This document shows positions 13,396 to 20,314 of a DNA stretch of 20,314 nucleotides, in pieces. Source of the stretch: DASYHS01 sp035998295 (lineage in GTDB: Bacteria > Pseudomonadota > Alphaproteobacteria > Azospirillales > Azospirillaceae); assembly GCF_035998295.1 (NCBI RefSeq), contig NZ_DASYHS010000056.1, forward strand, positions 1 to 20,314, given 5' to 3'. Positions within the stretch are counted from its first letter, which is position 1; each line of letters begins with the position of its first letter. A program made the position numbers and the translations under genes. The notes beneath the pieces are model-generated. The model was not told the DNA's origin and searched no databases. It saw nothing but the letters and a program-made list of their open reading frames with translations.

Positions 13396-14628
13396 ATGGC
13401 CCTTCCCGTCTCCCCTCTGGCGCCGGCCGGCTTCCCGGCGCTGCCGGTCATCCCCGGCGTGCGCTTCGCCACCACCAATTGCGGCATCCGCTACAAGGGC
13501 CGCGACGACCTGATGGTGGCGCTGCTCGATCCGGGGACGACCGTCGCCGGCGTGCTGACCCGGTCGCTGACGGCCTCGGCCCCGGTGCACTGGTGCCGGA
13601 ACGGCCTCGCCGGAGGGCGGGCGCGGGCGATGGTGGTCAATTCCGGCAACTCCAACGCCTTCACCGGCCGGGCGGGAGAGGCGTTCGTCCGGGCGACGGT
13701 CGACGCCGCGGCGGCGCTGGCGGGCTGCGCGCCGGAGGAGGTCTTCGTGGCCTCGACCGGCGTCATCGGGCAGCCGATGCCGCCGGACGCGATCGCACGC
13801 CATCTGCCCGGCCTCGCCGGCGCCTTCCGCGAGGATGCGTGGGAAGCGGCGGCGCGGGCGATCATGACGACTGATACCTTCCCCAAGGCCGCCGTCCGCA
13901 CGGCGCGGATCGGCGGCACCACGGTGACGGTCGCCGGGATCTGCAAGGGATCGGGCATGATCGCGCCCGACATGGCGACCATGCTGGGCTTCGTCTTCAC
14001 CGACGCGGCCGTCGCGGCCCCGGCCCTGCAGCAGGCGCTGGCGGCGGCGACCGGGAAGTCCTTCAACGCCATCACCGTCGACGGCGACACCTCGACCAGC
14101 GACACGGTGCTGCTCGCCGCCACCGGCCGGGCCGGCAACGCGGTGCAGGCCGATGCCGACGACCCGGCCCTGGCCGACTTCCGGCGCGCGCTCGACGAGG
14201 TGATGATCGAGCTGGCCCACCTGATCGTGCGCGACGGCGAGGGGGCGACGAAGTTCGTCACCGTGCGCGTCGACGGGGCCGCATCCGACCCGGCGGCGCG
14301 GCGCATTGGCCTCGCGATCGCGAACTCGCCTCTGGTCAAGACCGCCATCGCCGGCGAGGACGCGAACTGGGGCCGCATCGTGATGGCCGTCGGCAAGGCC
14401 GGGGAGGAGGCGGACCGCGACCGCCTGCGCATCTCGATCGGCGGCGTGCTGATCTGCGCCGACGGCATGCAGGTGCCGGGCTACGACGAGACGCCGGTGA
14501 CCGCCCACATGAAGGGGCAGGAGATCGACATCCTGGTCGAGCTGGGCATCGGCGCCGGCCGTGCCAGCGTGTGGACCTGCGACCTCACGCATGGCTACAT
14601 CGACATCAACGGCAGCTACCGGAGCTGA
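13396..14628 (+). CDS. argJ: Bifunctional glutamate N-acetyltransferase / N-acetylglutamate synthase ArgJ
   Basis: A 410-residue ornithine acetyltransferase that moves the acetyl group from N-acetylornithine to glutamate, giving the cyclic arginine pathway, and may also use acetyl-CoA. The self-cleavage site is clear: KGSGMIAPDMATMLGF, with T195 as the predicted new N-terminal nucleophile. ARAMVVNSGNSNAFTG, VFVASTGVIGQPMP, NAITVDGDTSTSDT and the C-terminal WGRIVMAVGKAG and DLTHGYIDINGSYRS are family signatures. Length is normal and no residue is missing. The start ATG is 12 nt after the parvulin stop and lies in an operon with it and with mutT, which begins about 4 nt later. That neighbourhood is, from memory, common in alphaproteobacteria. 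Confidence 0.97.
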   Translation: MALPVSPLAPAGFPALPVIPGVRFATTNCGIRYKGRDDLMVALLDPGTTVAGVLTRSLTASAPVHWCRNGLAGGRARAMVVNSGNSNAFTGRAGEAFVRATVDAAAALAGCAPEEVFVASTGVIGQPMPPDAIARHLPGLAGAFREDAWEAAARAIMTTDTFPKAAVRTARIGGTTVTVAGICKGSGMIAPDMATMLGFVFTDAAVAAPALQQALAAATGKSFNAITVDGDTSTSDTVLLAATGRAGNAVQADADDPALADFRRALDEVMIELAHLIVRDGEGATKFVTVRVDGAASDPAARRIGLAIANSPLVKTAIAGEDANWGRIVMAVGKAGEEADRDRLRISIGGVLICADGMQVPGYDETPVTAHMKGQEIDILVELGIGAGRASVWTCDLTHGYIDINGSYRS

Positions 14629-14632
14629 CACC

Positions 14633-15082
14633 TTGTCCTCCGGCTGCTTCGATCCCGCCTCGACGCCCGCGCCCGACCCGGCGCGGCGCATCCTCCTCGT
14701 GGCGGCGGTGGCGCTGGTCGACACGGACGGGCGCGTGCTGCTCGCTCGGCGGCCCGAGGGCAAGCCGATGGCCGGACTGTGGGAGTTCCCCGGCGGCAAG
14801 GTCCATGACGGCGAGACGCCGGAGGCCGCCCTCGTGCGCGAGCTGCGCGAGGAGCTGGCGATCGACACGGCGGCGAGCTGCCTCGCCCCCTACGCCTTCG
14901 CCTCGCACGCCTATGCCGACTTCCACCTGCTGATGCCGCTCTACGTCTGCCGCGTCTGGCACGGCACCCCGGCCCCGCTGGAGGGGCAGGAGCTGTCCTG
15001 GGTCCGGCCGCTGGACATGGGCCGCTATCCCATGCCTCCGGCCGACGTCCCGCTGGTGGCGATGCTGCGGGACCTGCTTTAG
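14633..15082 (+). CDS. mutT: MutT-type Nudix hydrolase (8-oxo-dGTP diphosphatase)
   Basis: A 149-residue Nudix protein that would remove oxidised nucleotides (8-oxo-dGTP to 8-oxo-dGMP), preventing A:T to C:G transversions. The Nudix box runs from G55 to I77 (G-x5-E-x7-REL-x-EE-x-x-I), with Ala where the consensus has Gly just before the last hydrophobic residue. PMAGLWEFPGGK precedes it as in MutT. No in-frame ATG fits. A TTG at 14633 lies eight bases after GGAG (14621-14624) and is the best start; a GTG near 14699 would give a shorter protein. It begins 4 nt after argJ, so it is cotranscribed. Its last codons overlap the convergent hydrolase gene by 4 bases (15079-15082). Confidence 0.85.
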   Translation: MSSGCFDPASTPAPDPARRILLVAAVALVDTDGRVLLARRPEGKPMAGLWEFPGGKVHDGETPEAALVRELREELAIDTAASCLAPYAFASHAYADFHLLMPLYVCRVWHGTPAPLEGQELSWVRPLDMGRYPMPPADVPLVAMLRDLL

Positions 15083-15828
15083 CCGCCCGTCCCGTCGAGG
15101 ATCTCGTCCAGGAAGCCCAGCATCGCCGCCCGGGACCGCCGGGCCGCCGCCTCGTGGTAGAGGAGGCCGCGCTCGGGCATGTTGGCGCCGGGATAGCTGA
15201 AGGCGTGCATCGCGTGCCCGTGGGCGTGGAGCTGCCAGTCGGCGCCGGCCTCCGTCAGCTCCCGCGCGACGGCCAGCACGTCGGCCGGCGGCGCCACCGG
15301 GTCCTCCCAGCCGTGCAGGAGCAGCACCTTGGCCGTGATGAGGTTGCGCGGCAGCTCCGGGGGCGTGAGGGTGCCATGGATGCTGACGACGCCGGCAAGG
15401 CCCGAAGGGGCGCTGCGCGCCAGGTCCAGGACGCACAGGCCGCCGAAGCAGTAGCCGACCGCCGCGATGCGACCGGGGTCGACCAGGGGATGGGTGCTGG
15501 CCGCCTCCAGCCCCGCCAGGACGCGCCGGCGCAGCACGGCGCGGTCCGCCAGGAGCGGGTTCATCAGGTGCGAGTTGTCGTCCATGATGCCGCCGCGCAC
15601 CCCCTTGCCGTAGAGGTCGAGGGCGAAGCCGACATAGCCTCGGCGCGCGAACGCGTCCGCCTCGGCGCGGTTGACGTCGTTCTGGCCGTCCCACGCATGG
15701 GCGACCAGAACGCAGGGGCGGCGCGACGAGGTGGCGGCGTCGAAGGCCACGTAGGCTTCGCAGACGGTCTCGCCGTCCGCATGGTCCAGGTAGTCGCCCC
15801 GCACCTGCGGGGCCTCGCGCTCGGACAT
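15079..15828 (-). CDS. Dienelactone hydrolase family alpha/beta hydrolase
   Basis: A 249-residue alpha/beta hydrolase with the dienelactone hydrolase triad. C127 in VGYCFGG, D176 in HGWEDPVAPP and H208 in AMHAFSYPGANMP are spaced almost exactly like C123, D171 and H202 of the Pseudomonas enzyme. LVAHAWDGQNDV supplies the oxyanion-hole strand. True DLH opens dienelactones in chlorocatechol breakdown, but most members of this group have uncharacterised esterase or lactonase roles, and no catechol genes are nearby. GGAGG seven bases before the ATG confirms the start at 15828. It is transcribed against mutT with a 4-base tail overlap, and probably together with the creatininase-family gene 73 nt upstream. 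Confidence 0.88.
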   Translation of the reverse strand: MSEREAPQVRGDYLDHADGETVCEAYVAFDAATSSRRPCVLVAHAWDGQNDVNRAEADAFARRGYVGFALDLYGKGVRGGIMDDNSHLMNPLLADRAVLRRRVLAGLEAASTHPLVDPGRIAAVGYCFGGLCVLDLARSAPSGLAGVVSIHGTLTPPELPRNLITAKVLLLHGWEDPVAPPADVLAVARELTEAGADWQLHAHGHAMHAFSYPGANMPERGLLYHEAAARRSRAAMLGFLDEILDGTGG

Positions 15829-15901
15829 GGGATCCTCCCTTGGGCATCGGTCTCGCGGAGCCTAGCCCGAGGGAGAGCGGCGTTATTGAACGAACCGGAC
15901 G

Positions 15902-16639
15902 TCAGGGCTCCGCGAGGAAGCCGCGATAGACCTCGGCGAGGCCCGCGACCGCGCCCTCGTAGATCCGGCGGCCGTGCTCCGGCGTCGCAAGCCCGGGATT
16001 GGAGCCGACGCGGCCGTCGGGGAAGCGCCTGCGGAAGTCCGCGGCGTCGTAGAAATGCGAGCTCGGCGCCACCGGCGGGTCGAGGGGGACGCGCTTGACG
16101 TGGTCCGGGAACAGGTACTGGGTCACCGCGACCTCGCTCGGGGTTGCGTGCGACCCCTCGGCGCCGCCGTACAGCTCGCGCGAGAGCGCCGGCGTGCTGT
16201 CGTTGTTCCACCAGTTGCGCAGCCGGCACCGCACATTGGTGCGGCCCTCGGCCGCGAGCGCCGCGTAGGTCTCGTAGAAGGCGGCCTCGATGGTCGCGAT
16301 GTTCCCGCCATGGCCGTTGAGGAACAGGATGCGCTCGAAGCCGTGCTCGGCCAGCGACAGAACGCTGTCCCGGATCACCATCACCAGCGTCGACGGCCGC
16401 AGGGTCATGGTGCCCGGGAAGCGCATGTGGTGGACGGCCATGCCGACCGAGATCGTGGGCGCGACGAGCGCGTCCGCCGCCAGCCCGACGCCGCGCGCGA
16501 TCCCTTCGGCGCACAGCGCGTCGGTGCCGACCAGTCCGTTGGGCCCGTGCTGCTCGGTCGACCCGATCGGCACGATGATCCCGCGGGACCGGGTGAGATA
16601 GGCTTCCACCTCCGGCCAGGTGGTCAGTTGGAGCTGCAT
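15902..16639 (-). CDS. Creatininase-family metal-dependent amidohydrolase
   Basis: A 245-residue protein of the creatininase/MftE/formamide-hydrolase family, which hydrolyses cyclic or linear amides using a two-metal site. PIGSTEQHGPNGLVGTD provides E29, H31 and D40; NGHGGN provides H110; GSHATPSE holds E169. In creatinine amidohydrolase itself a glutamate (E122) follows in GHYEN. Here the place is glycine (GHGGN), as in many non-creatininase members, so creatinine is unlikely to be the substrate. GGGAGG (complement of 16645-16650) fixes the ATG at 16639. Neighbours are a DLH-like hydrolase and a molybdopterin oxidoreductase on the same strand, suggesting a small catabolic unit of unknown substrate. 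Confidence 0.88.
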   Translation of the reverse strand: MQLQLTTWPEVEAYLTRSRGIIVPIGSTEQHGPNGLVGTDALCAEGIARGVGLAADALVAPTISVGMAVHHMRFPGTMTLRPSTLVMVIRDSVLSLAEHGFERILFLNGHGGNIATIEAAFYETYAALAAEGRTNVRCRLRNWWNNDSTPALSRELYGGAEGSHATPSEVAVTQYLFPDHVKRVPLDPPVAPSSHFYDAADFRRRFPDGRVGSNPGLATPEHGRRIYEGAVAGLAEVYRGFLAEP

Positions 16640-16710
16640 GGGGTCCTCCCGGTTCTCGTCCGGTGATACTGACCCCATCGGCCGGGCGCTGCAAACGCCG
16701 TGGTCGGGCC

Positions 16711-18738
16711 TCAGGCCGGGGCGCGCCGCACCTCGAGGCGGGTATCCTGGTACGTCGCCCCGTCGCCGATGTCCGACAGGGTGTCGTCGCACAGGTCGTT
16801 GACGGTCCCCGCCACCGCTTCCCCGCGCGGCCGCTGGCCGACCACCAGGGCGATGCCGGGCTGCACCTCGTCGCTGACGCGCAGCCGGTGGACGATCCGG
16901 CCGAGATCGTTGTGCGCTTCCACCAGCTCGCCGTCGGCGAGGCCGCGCCGGGCCGCCTCCTCGGGGTGGAGGACGACCGCCGGCTCGCGCTCGCGCCCGC
17001 GCAGGAAGGCGACTCCGGAATAGGAGGTGTGGCTCAGGAAATGGCCTGGCGCCGTCAGCAGGCGCAGCGGGTAGCGGCCGTCCGCCGGCGCGTCCGGCTG
17101 CCAGTCCGGCAGGGCCGGCAGTCCCTGGGCGGCCAGCAGCTCCGAATGGAACTCCAGCTTTCCCGTCGGCGTGCCGAACTCGGGACCGGGCTGCGGGCGC
17201 GGCAGGCGCACCGGCCCGCCCGCCAGCAGGGCGGCATGGTCGACCGCCACGTCGCGGATGACGAGGTCGACGAGCTCCGCGTGGTCGAGGCTGAAGGGCG
17301 CCTGGTCGAGCCCCATTCGGCGCGCCAGCTCGACCGCGAGCCGGGCGTTCGAGCGCGACTGCCCGACCGGCGGCACGACGGCCGTGCCGTACTGGGCGTA
17401 GCTCGCCCCGTAGCCGGCATAGATGTCCTCGGTCTCCAGGAAGGTGGTCGAGGGCAGGACGATGTCGGCGTAGCGCGCGGTGTCGGTCAGGAACGGCCCG
17501 TGGACGACCGTGAACAGGTCCTCGCGCTCCAGCCCCTTGCGCACGCGGCCGCTGTCGGGGCAGGTGACGGCGGGATTGTTGGCCGCGATGAACAGCGCCT
17601 TGATCGGCGGGTCGTCCATCTCCAGCAGCACCCGGCCGAGCCGAGCCAGGGGCACCGAGCGCGGCGGGGGCGCGCCGGTCGGATTGCGCAGCGCGCCCAG
17701 GTCGAGGCCGCTGCGCGGGCTCATCGCCATCATCGCGCCGGCGCCCGGCCGGCCATAGGCGCCGACCACGCCCGGCAGCAGCGCCACCGCCCGGACCGCG
17801 GAGCCGCCGTGGCGGGTGCGCGACATGCCGGTGCCGATGCGGATGAACGGGGCCTTGGCGTCCGCGATCAGGGACGCCAGCCGCTCGATGTCGGCGGCCG
17901 GGATGCCGGCCGACGCCTCGACCGCCGCCGGCGAGAAGCGGGGCAGGGTCTCGGCCTCCAGCCGGTCGAAGCCGTGGGCGTTCCGCTCCAGCCAGGCGCG
18001 GTCGCAGCGCCCGTCGCGCACCAGGACATGCATCACGCCGAGCGCCAGGGCCGCGTCCGTGCCGACCGGGATGCCCAGGTGCCAGTCCGCCTGCTGGGCG
18101 GTGCGGTTGCGCCGCGGGTCGACGACGACGAGACGCGCGCCCCTGCGCCGCGCCTCCTGGACGATGCGCCAGAAATGCACGTTGGTGGTGACGAGATCCG
18201 AGCTCCAGGCGATGACGAGGTCGGCGTCGCGGGCGGTCTCCGGGTCGGTGCCGGGCATGTCGCCGGCCACCGCCTCCCAGGCGAGGTTCGCGCAGCTGTC
18301 GCACACCGTGGCGCTGTCGACATGGGTCGAGCCCAGCGCCGCGAAGACGCCGTTCAGGAGGTTGCGGTTGACCTTGCCCTGGTGCCCGCCATAGGCGTAG
18401 CCCATCAGCGCGGTCGAGCCCCAGCGGCTGCGGATCTCGCGCCAGCGGGTCGTGATCTCCTCCAGCGCCTCGTCCCAGTCCATCGGCTCGAACGCGCCGG
18501 CCCCCTTGGCGCCGGTGCGGCGCAGCGGCGTGGTCAGGCGCTCGGGCGACTGCACGAGGTCGCCCTCCCGCGCGACCTTGGCGCAGACGAAGCCGGCGGT
18601 GAAGGAATGGTCGGGGTCTCCCTCCACCCTCAGGATGCGGCCGTCCGAGACGGTGACGTTGATCGAGCAGCCGTCCGGGCAGTCGTGTCCGCAGACGGTT
18701 CTGACGGTGCGGGGCTCGGTGCGCAGGGCGGCGGTCAT
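16711..18738 (-). CDS. Molybdopterin (bis-MGD) oxidoreductase with one [4Fe-4S] cluster
   Basis: A 675-residue member of the DMSO reductase superfamily. C16, C20, C24 and C52 (CGHDCPDGC ... FVCAK) form the N-terminal [4Fe-4S] site. DADLVIAWSSDLVTTN, LVVVDPRRNRTA, PFIRIGTGMSR, LFIAANNP and YADIVLPSTTFLETEDIY are molybdopterin-domain blocks. The C-terminal aspartate-decarboxylase-like dinucleotide-binding domain begins around residue 545 (LRLLTAPGHFLSHTS). No Tat signal is visible, so it is cytoplasmic. The Mo-ligand loop reads ATVCDSCANLAWE (143-155); I cannot tell which residue, if any, binds Mo. No electron-transfer subunit or FdhD-like gene is adjacent, so it may act with a soluble partner. 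The substrate is unknown; a formate-dehydrogenase-like or hydroxylase-type reaction cannot be separated by eye. Confidence 0.9.
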   Translation of the reverse strand: MTAALRTEPRTVRTVCGHDCPDGCSINVTVSDGRILRVEGDPDHSFTAGFVCAKVAREGDLVQSPERLTTPLRRTGAKGAGAFEPMDWDEALEEITTRWREIRSRWGSTALMGYAYGGHQGKVNRNLLNGVFAALGSTHVDSATVCDSCANLAWEAVAGDMPGTDPETARDADLVIAWSSDLVTTNVHFWRIVQEARRRGARLVVVDPRRNRTAQQADWHLGIPVGTDAALALGVMHVLVRDGRCDRAWLERNAHGFDRLEAETLPRFSPAAVEASAGIPAADIERLASLIADAKAPFIRIGTGMSRTRHGGSAVRAVALLPGVVGAYGRPGAGAMMAMSPRSGLDLGALRNPTGAPPPRSVPLARLGRVLLEMDDPPIKALFIAANNPAVTCPDSGRVRKGLEREDLFTVVHGPFLTDTARYADIVLPSTTFLETEDIYAGYGASYAQYGTAVVPPVGQSRSNARLAVELARRMGLDQAPFSLDHAELVDLVIRDVAVDHAALLAGGPVRLPRPQPGPEFGTPTGKLEFHSELLAAQGLPALPDWQPDAPADGRYPLRLLTAPGHFLSHTSYSGVAFLRGREREPAVVLHPEEAARRGLADGELVEAHNDLGRIVHRLRVSDEVQPGIALVVGQRPRGEAVAGTVNDLCDDTLSDIGDGATYQDTRLEVRRAPA

Positions 18739-18764
18739 GGCGGTCTACCTCGGAGTCGGGCAAG

Positions 18765-18794
18765 AAAAATGGGGACGCGGTAGAGTGGACCGCG
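18765..18794 (-). terminator. Weak terminator-like hairpin between methyltransferase and oxidoreductase genes
   Basis: On the minus strand CGCGGT (18794-18789) pairs with ACCGCG (18781-18776), loop 7 nt, followed six bases later by TTTTT (18769-18765). The gap between stem and T-run is too long for an ideal intrinsic terminator. If real, it separates the methyltransferase transcript from the oxidoreductase gene. Confidence 0.35.
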
Positions 18795-18863
18795 ACCGGC
18801 CGCCCGGACAGGGCCATTTTCGCCGACCCGGTGGTGCCAATTGGGGTGGCGGGTGGCGCCCGG

Positions 18864-19775
18864 TCAGGGATTGGCCTTGCGCTCCTCGGTGCCGAGCGCG
18901 TCGGCGAGGCGGGCGGCGGCGCTGCCCGGACGCAGGGGCCGCTGCTGGCTCTCGTGCGGCGCCCAGCCCGCCATCCACAGGATCTGGAACGTCGCGGCGA
19001 CCCGCCCGTCCGGCTCGGCATAAAGCTCCGCGTAGCGCTCGGCCGCGCGCAGGAACAGGGCGCGCCGCGTCGGCGTGCGCGGCCGGCCCAGCCCGGCATT
19101 CGTCTCGCCCATGCCGCGCAGGTCCGCCATCAGCCGGAACGCGTTCTCGTAGGTGACGGTGATCGTGTCGCCGTCGACGACGGGCAGGGCGAAGCCGGCG
19201 CGCTGGAGCAGCGCGCCTGCGTCCCGGATCTCCGCGAAGGGGGAAATGCGCGCGCTGACGCCGCCCGACAGCTCCATCTCCGCGTCCATCATGCAGCGGC
19301 GCAGCTCGAACAGCGTCTCTCCGCCCAGCATCGAGCCGATGAAGAACCCGTCCGGCTTCAACGCGCGGCGGAGCTGGAGCAGCGCGCCCGGCAGGTCGTT
19401 GACCCAGTGGAGAGACAGGTTGCTGACCACGAGGTCGAAGCTCGCCTCGGGGAAGGGCAGGAACTCCTCGTCGGCGACGGCGCGCAGCAGGCCCGGCGGG
19501 CCGGCGCGGGCGGCCATCGCCTCGGACAGGTCGCAGCCGACGACGGTCCGGATGCCCTTGCGCCCGTCCGCCAGCAGGCGCGCGACCTCTCCCTGGTGCA
19601 TGCCGAGGTCGAGCGCGGAGGGGAAGTCCCGCCTCACGTCGTCCAGGCGCTCGACGAGCCGCTCGGCCGTCTCCTCGAACAGGAAGCGGAAGCTCTCGAA
19701 GCGGGGGGCGGCGCGGTCCCGGTGCCGGCGGACCGCCGCCCGGTCGAACACGTTCATGACGTCCGGATCTGGCAT
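18864..19775 (-). CDS. NDUFAF5/BioC-like SAM-dependent methyltransferase
   Basis: A 303-residue class I SAM-binding protein. FDRAAVRRHRDRAAPRF near the N-terminus, VGCDLSEAM, FDLVVSNLSLHWVNDLPGAL and FIGSMLGGETLFELR are typical of the group containing the complex I assembly factor NDUFAF5, and, more distantly, BioC. NDUFAF5 hydroxylates an arginine of NDUFS7; bacterial members are usually labelled methyltransferases without proof. Motif I reads LDLGMHQGEV (about 55-64), with Met-His in place of the common Cys/Ala-Gly pair, which I take as normal for the group. The start is either 19775 (used here) or 19757 (MNVFDR); neither has a strong ribosome binding site. It is divergent from comF, with about 100 bases between, an arrangement I recall in many alphaproteobacteria. 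Confidence 0.83.
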   Translation of the reverse strand: MPDPDVMNVFDRAAVRRHRDRAAPRFESFRFLFEETAERLVERLDDVRRDFPSALDLGMHQGEVARLLADGRKGIRTVVGCDLSEAMAARAGPPGLLRAVADEEFLPFPEASFDLVVSNLSLHWVNDLPGALLQLRRALKPDGFFIGSMLGGETLFELRRCMMDAEMELSGGVSARISPFAEIRDAGALLQRAGFALPVVDGDTITVTYENAFRLMADLRGMGETNAGLGRPRTPTRRALFLRAAERYAELYAEPDGRVAATFQILWMAGWAPHESQQRPLRPGSAAARLADALGTEERKANP

Positions 19776-19878
19776 GGTCGACAATATGGCGACCGGCGCC
19801 GCCCCGCGCCAGCCCGCCACGCGGCACGGCACCGTTGACGCGCACCGCGCGCCGGGCCATGGTCGCGTCGTGGTTGCC

Positions 19879-20314
19879 ATGGCATTGCATCTTCCGATCC
19901 TGCGGCGCGTGCTGGTCGTCGCGACAGACCTGCTGCTGCCGCCGCGCTGCCTCGGATGCGGGGAGCGCGTCGCCGCGCAAGCGGCTTTGTGCGCGGATTG
20001 CTGGGGGAAGCTGGACTTCCTGGCCCCGCCATGGTGCGCCGCCTGCGGCCGCCCGTTCGAGCTGGCGTCGGACGCCTCATCGGACGCCGCGGTGTGCGCC
20101 GCCTGCGCCGCCCGGCCGCCGCGCCATGGCCGGTCGCGCAGCGCGCTCGCCTATGACGACGGCAGCCGGGGCTTGATCCTGCGCTTCAAGCATGGCGACC
20201 AGACCCATGCCGCCCGGGCGTACGGCGCCTGGATGGCGCGTGCCGGGGCGGAGTTGCTGGGCGATGCCGACCTGCTGGTGCCGGTGCCGCTCCACCGCTG
20301 GCGGCTGTTCGCGC
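19879..20314 (+). CDS. comF: ComF-family phosphoribosyltransferase-like protein, cut by the window edge
   Basis: The first 145 codons of a ComF-type protein run off the right end. The N-terminal double zinc finger is complete: C24/C27 (RCLGCG) with C38/C41 (CADC), and C53/C56 (CAACGRPF) with C73/C76. Then follow ALAYDDGSRGLILRFKHGD and LLVPVPLHRWR, the hallmarks of the ComF domain just before the phosphoribosyl-binding region, which lies beyond the window. In transformable bacteria ComF supports uptake or processing of incoming single-stranded DNA; in others its role is unclear. The ATG at 19879 is preferred over an in-frame GTG three codons earlier. The frame is open to the last base. Confidence 0.92.
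   Translation, partial: MALHLPILRRVLVVATDLLLPPRCLGCGERVAAQAALCADCWGKLDFLAPPWCAACGRPFELASDASSDAAVCAACAARPPRHGRSRSALAYDDGSRGLILRFKHGDQTHAARAYGAWMARAGAELLGDADLLVPVPLHRWRLFA

Noticed and set aside
12361..14868. An 835-codon minus-strand frame opposite the parvulin and argJ
   Set aside because: It is a shadow of two certain genes; no domains, no ribosome binding site, and its composition mirrors the opposite strand.
15902..19099. A 1065-codon minus-strand frame that ends in the creatininase sequence
   Set aside because: Only the last 245 codons are a real protein, starting at 16639 behind GGGAGG. The rest is an out-of-frame reading of the molybdopterin oxidoreductase.

Overview
The window is a very GC-rich stretch of bacterial chromosome, about 70% G+C by eye except for the first ~350 bases. 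Gene content and order point to an alphaproteobacterium, probably near the Rhodospirillales. The main clues are a SecA ending in a zinc-binding SEC-C tail, the neighbourhood secA / parvulin / argJ / mutT, a NDUFAF5/BioC-type methyltransferase divergent from comF, and an Mcl1-type malyl-CoA lyase. The assignment rests on recognition only; no search was run. No tRNA, rRNA, CRISPR array, transposase or phage gene is visible.

Region 1 (1-6208) is the accessory part. A lower-GC leader holds palindromes, a terminator-like hairpin and a good sigma70-like promoter. It is followed by six tightly packed plus-strand genes: an AurF-type diiron oxygenase, an MFS exporter, an ATP-grasp ligase, an FkbM-family methyltransferase, a CmoA-like SAM enzyme and a BCP-like peroxiredoxin. 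Two ATGA overlaps and short gaps suggest one operon. No NRPS or PKS module is present. It looks like a compact, self-contained small-molecule pathway: oxidation of an amine or similar group, ATP-driven ligation, one or two SAM-dependent transfers and export. I do not recognise the product.

Region 2 (6236-8298) holds central carbon metabolism: an L-malyl-CoA/beta-methylmalyl-CoA lyase and the acetyl-CoA carboxylase alpha subunit, separated by a G-rich 7-nt tandem repeat. Region 3 (8299-12364, minus strand) has a flavin-type stress oxidoreductase next to an HxlR-type regulator with a palindrome in its promoter, and then secA with a clear promoter and a leader hairpin. Region 4 (12400-15082, plus strand) is a likely operon of a secreted or periplasmic parvulin, the bifunctional arginine enzyme ArgJ and a MutT Nudix hydrolase.

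Region 5 (15079-18738, minus strand) carries a dienelactone-hydrolase-like enzyme, a creatininase-family amidohydrolase and a molybdopterin oxidoreductase. These sit between mutT and the methyltransferase/comF pair (18864-20314), genes I remember as close neighbours in many alphaproteobacteria, so the three may be an insertion into a conserved block. comF runs off the right edge of the window.
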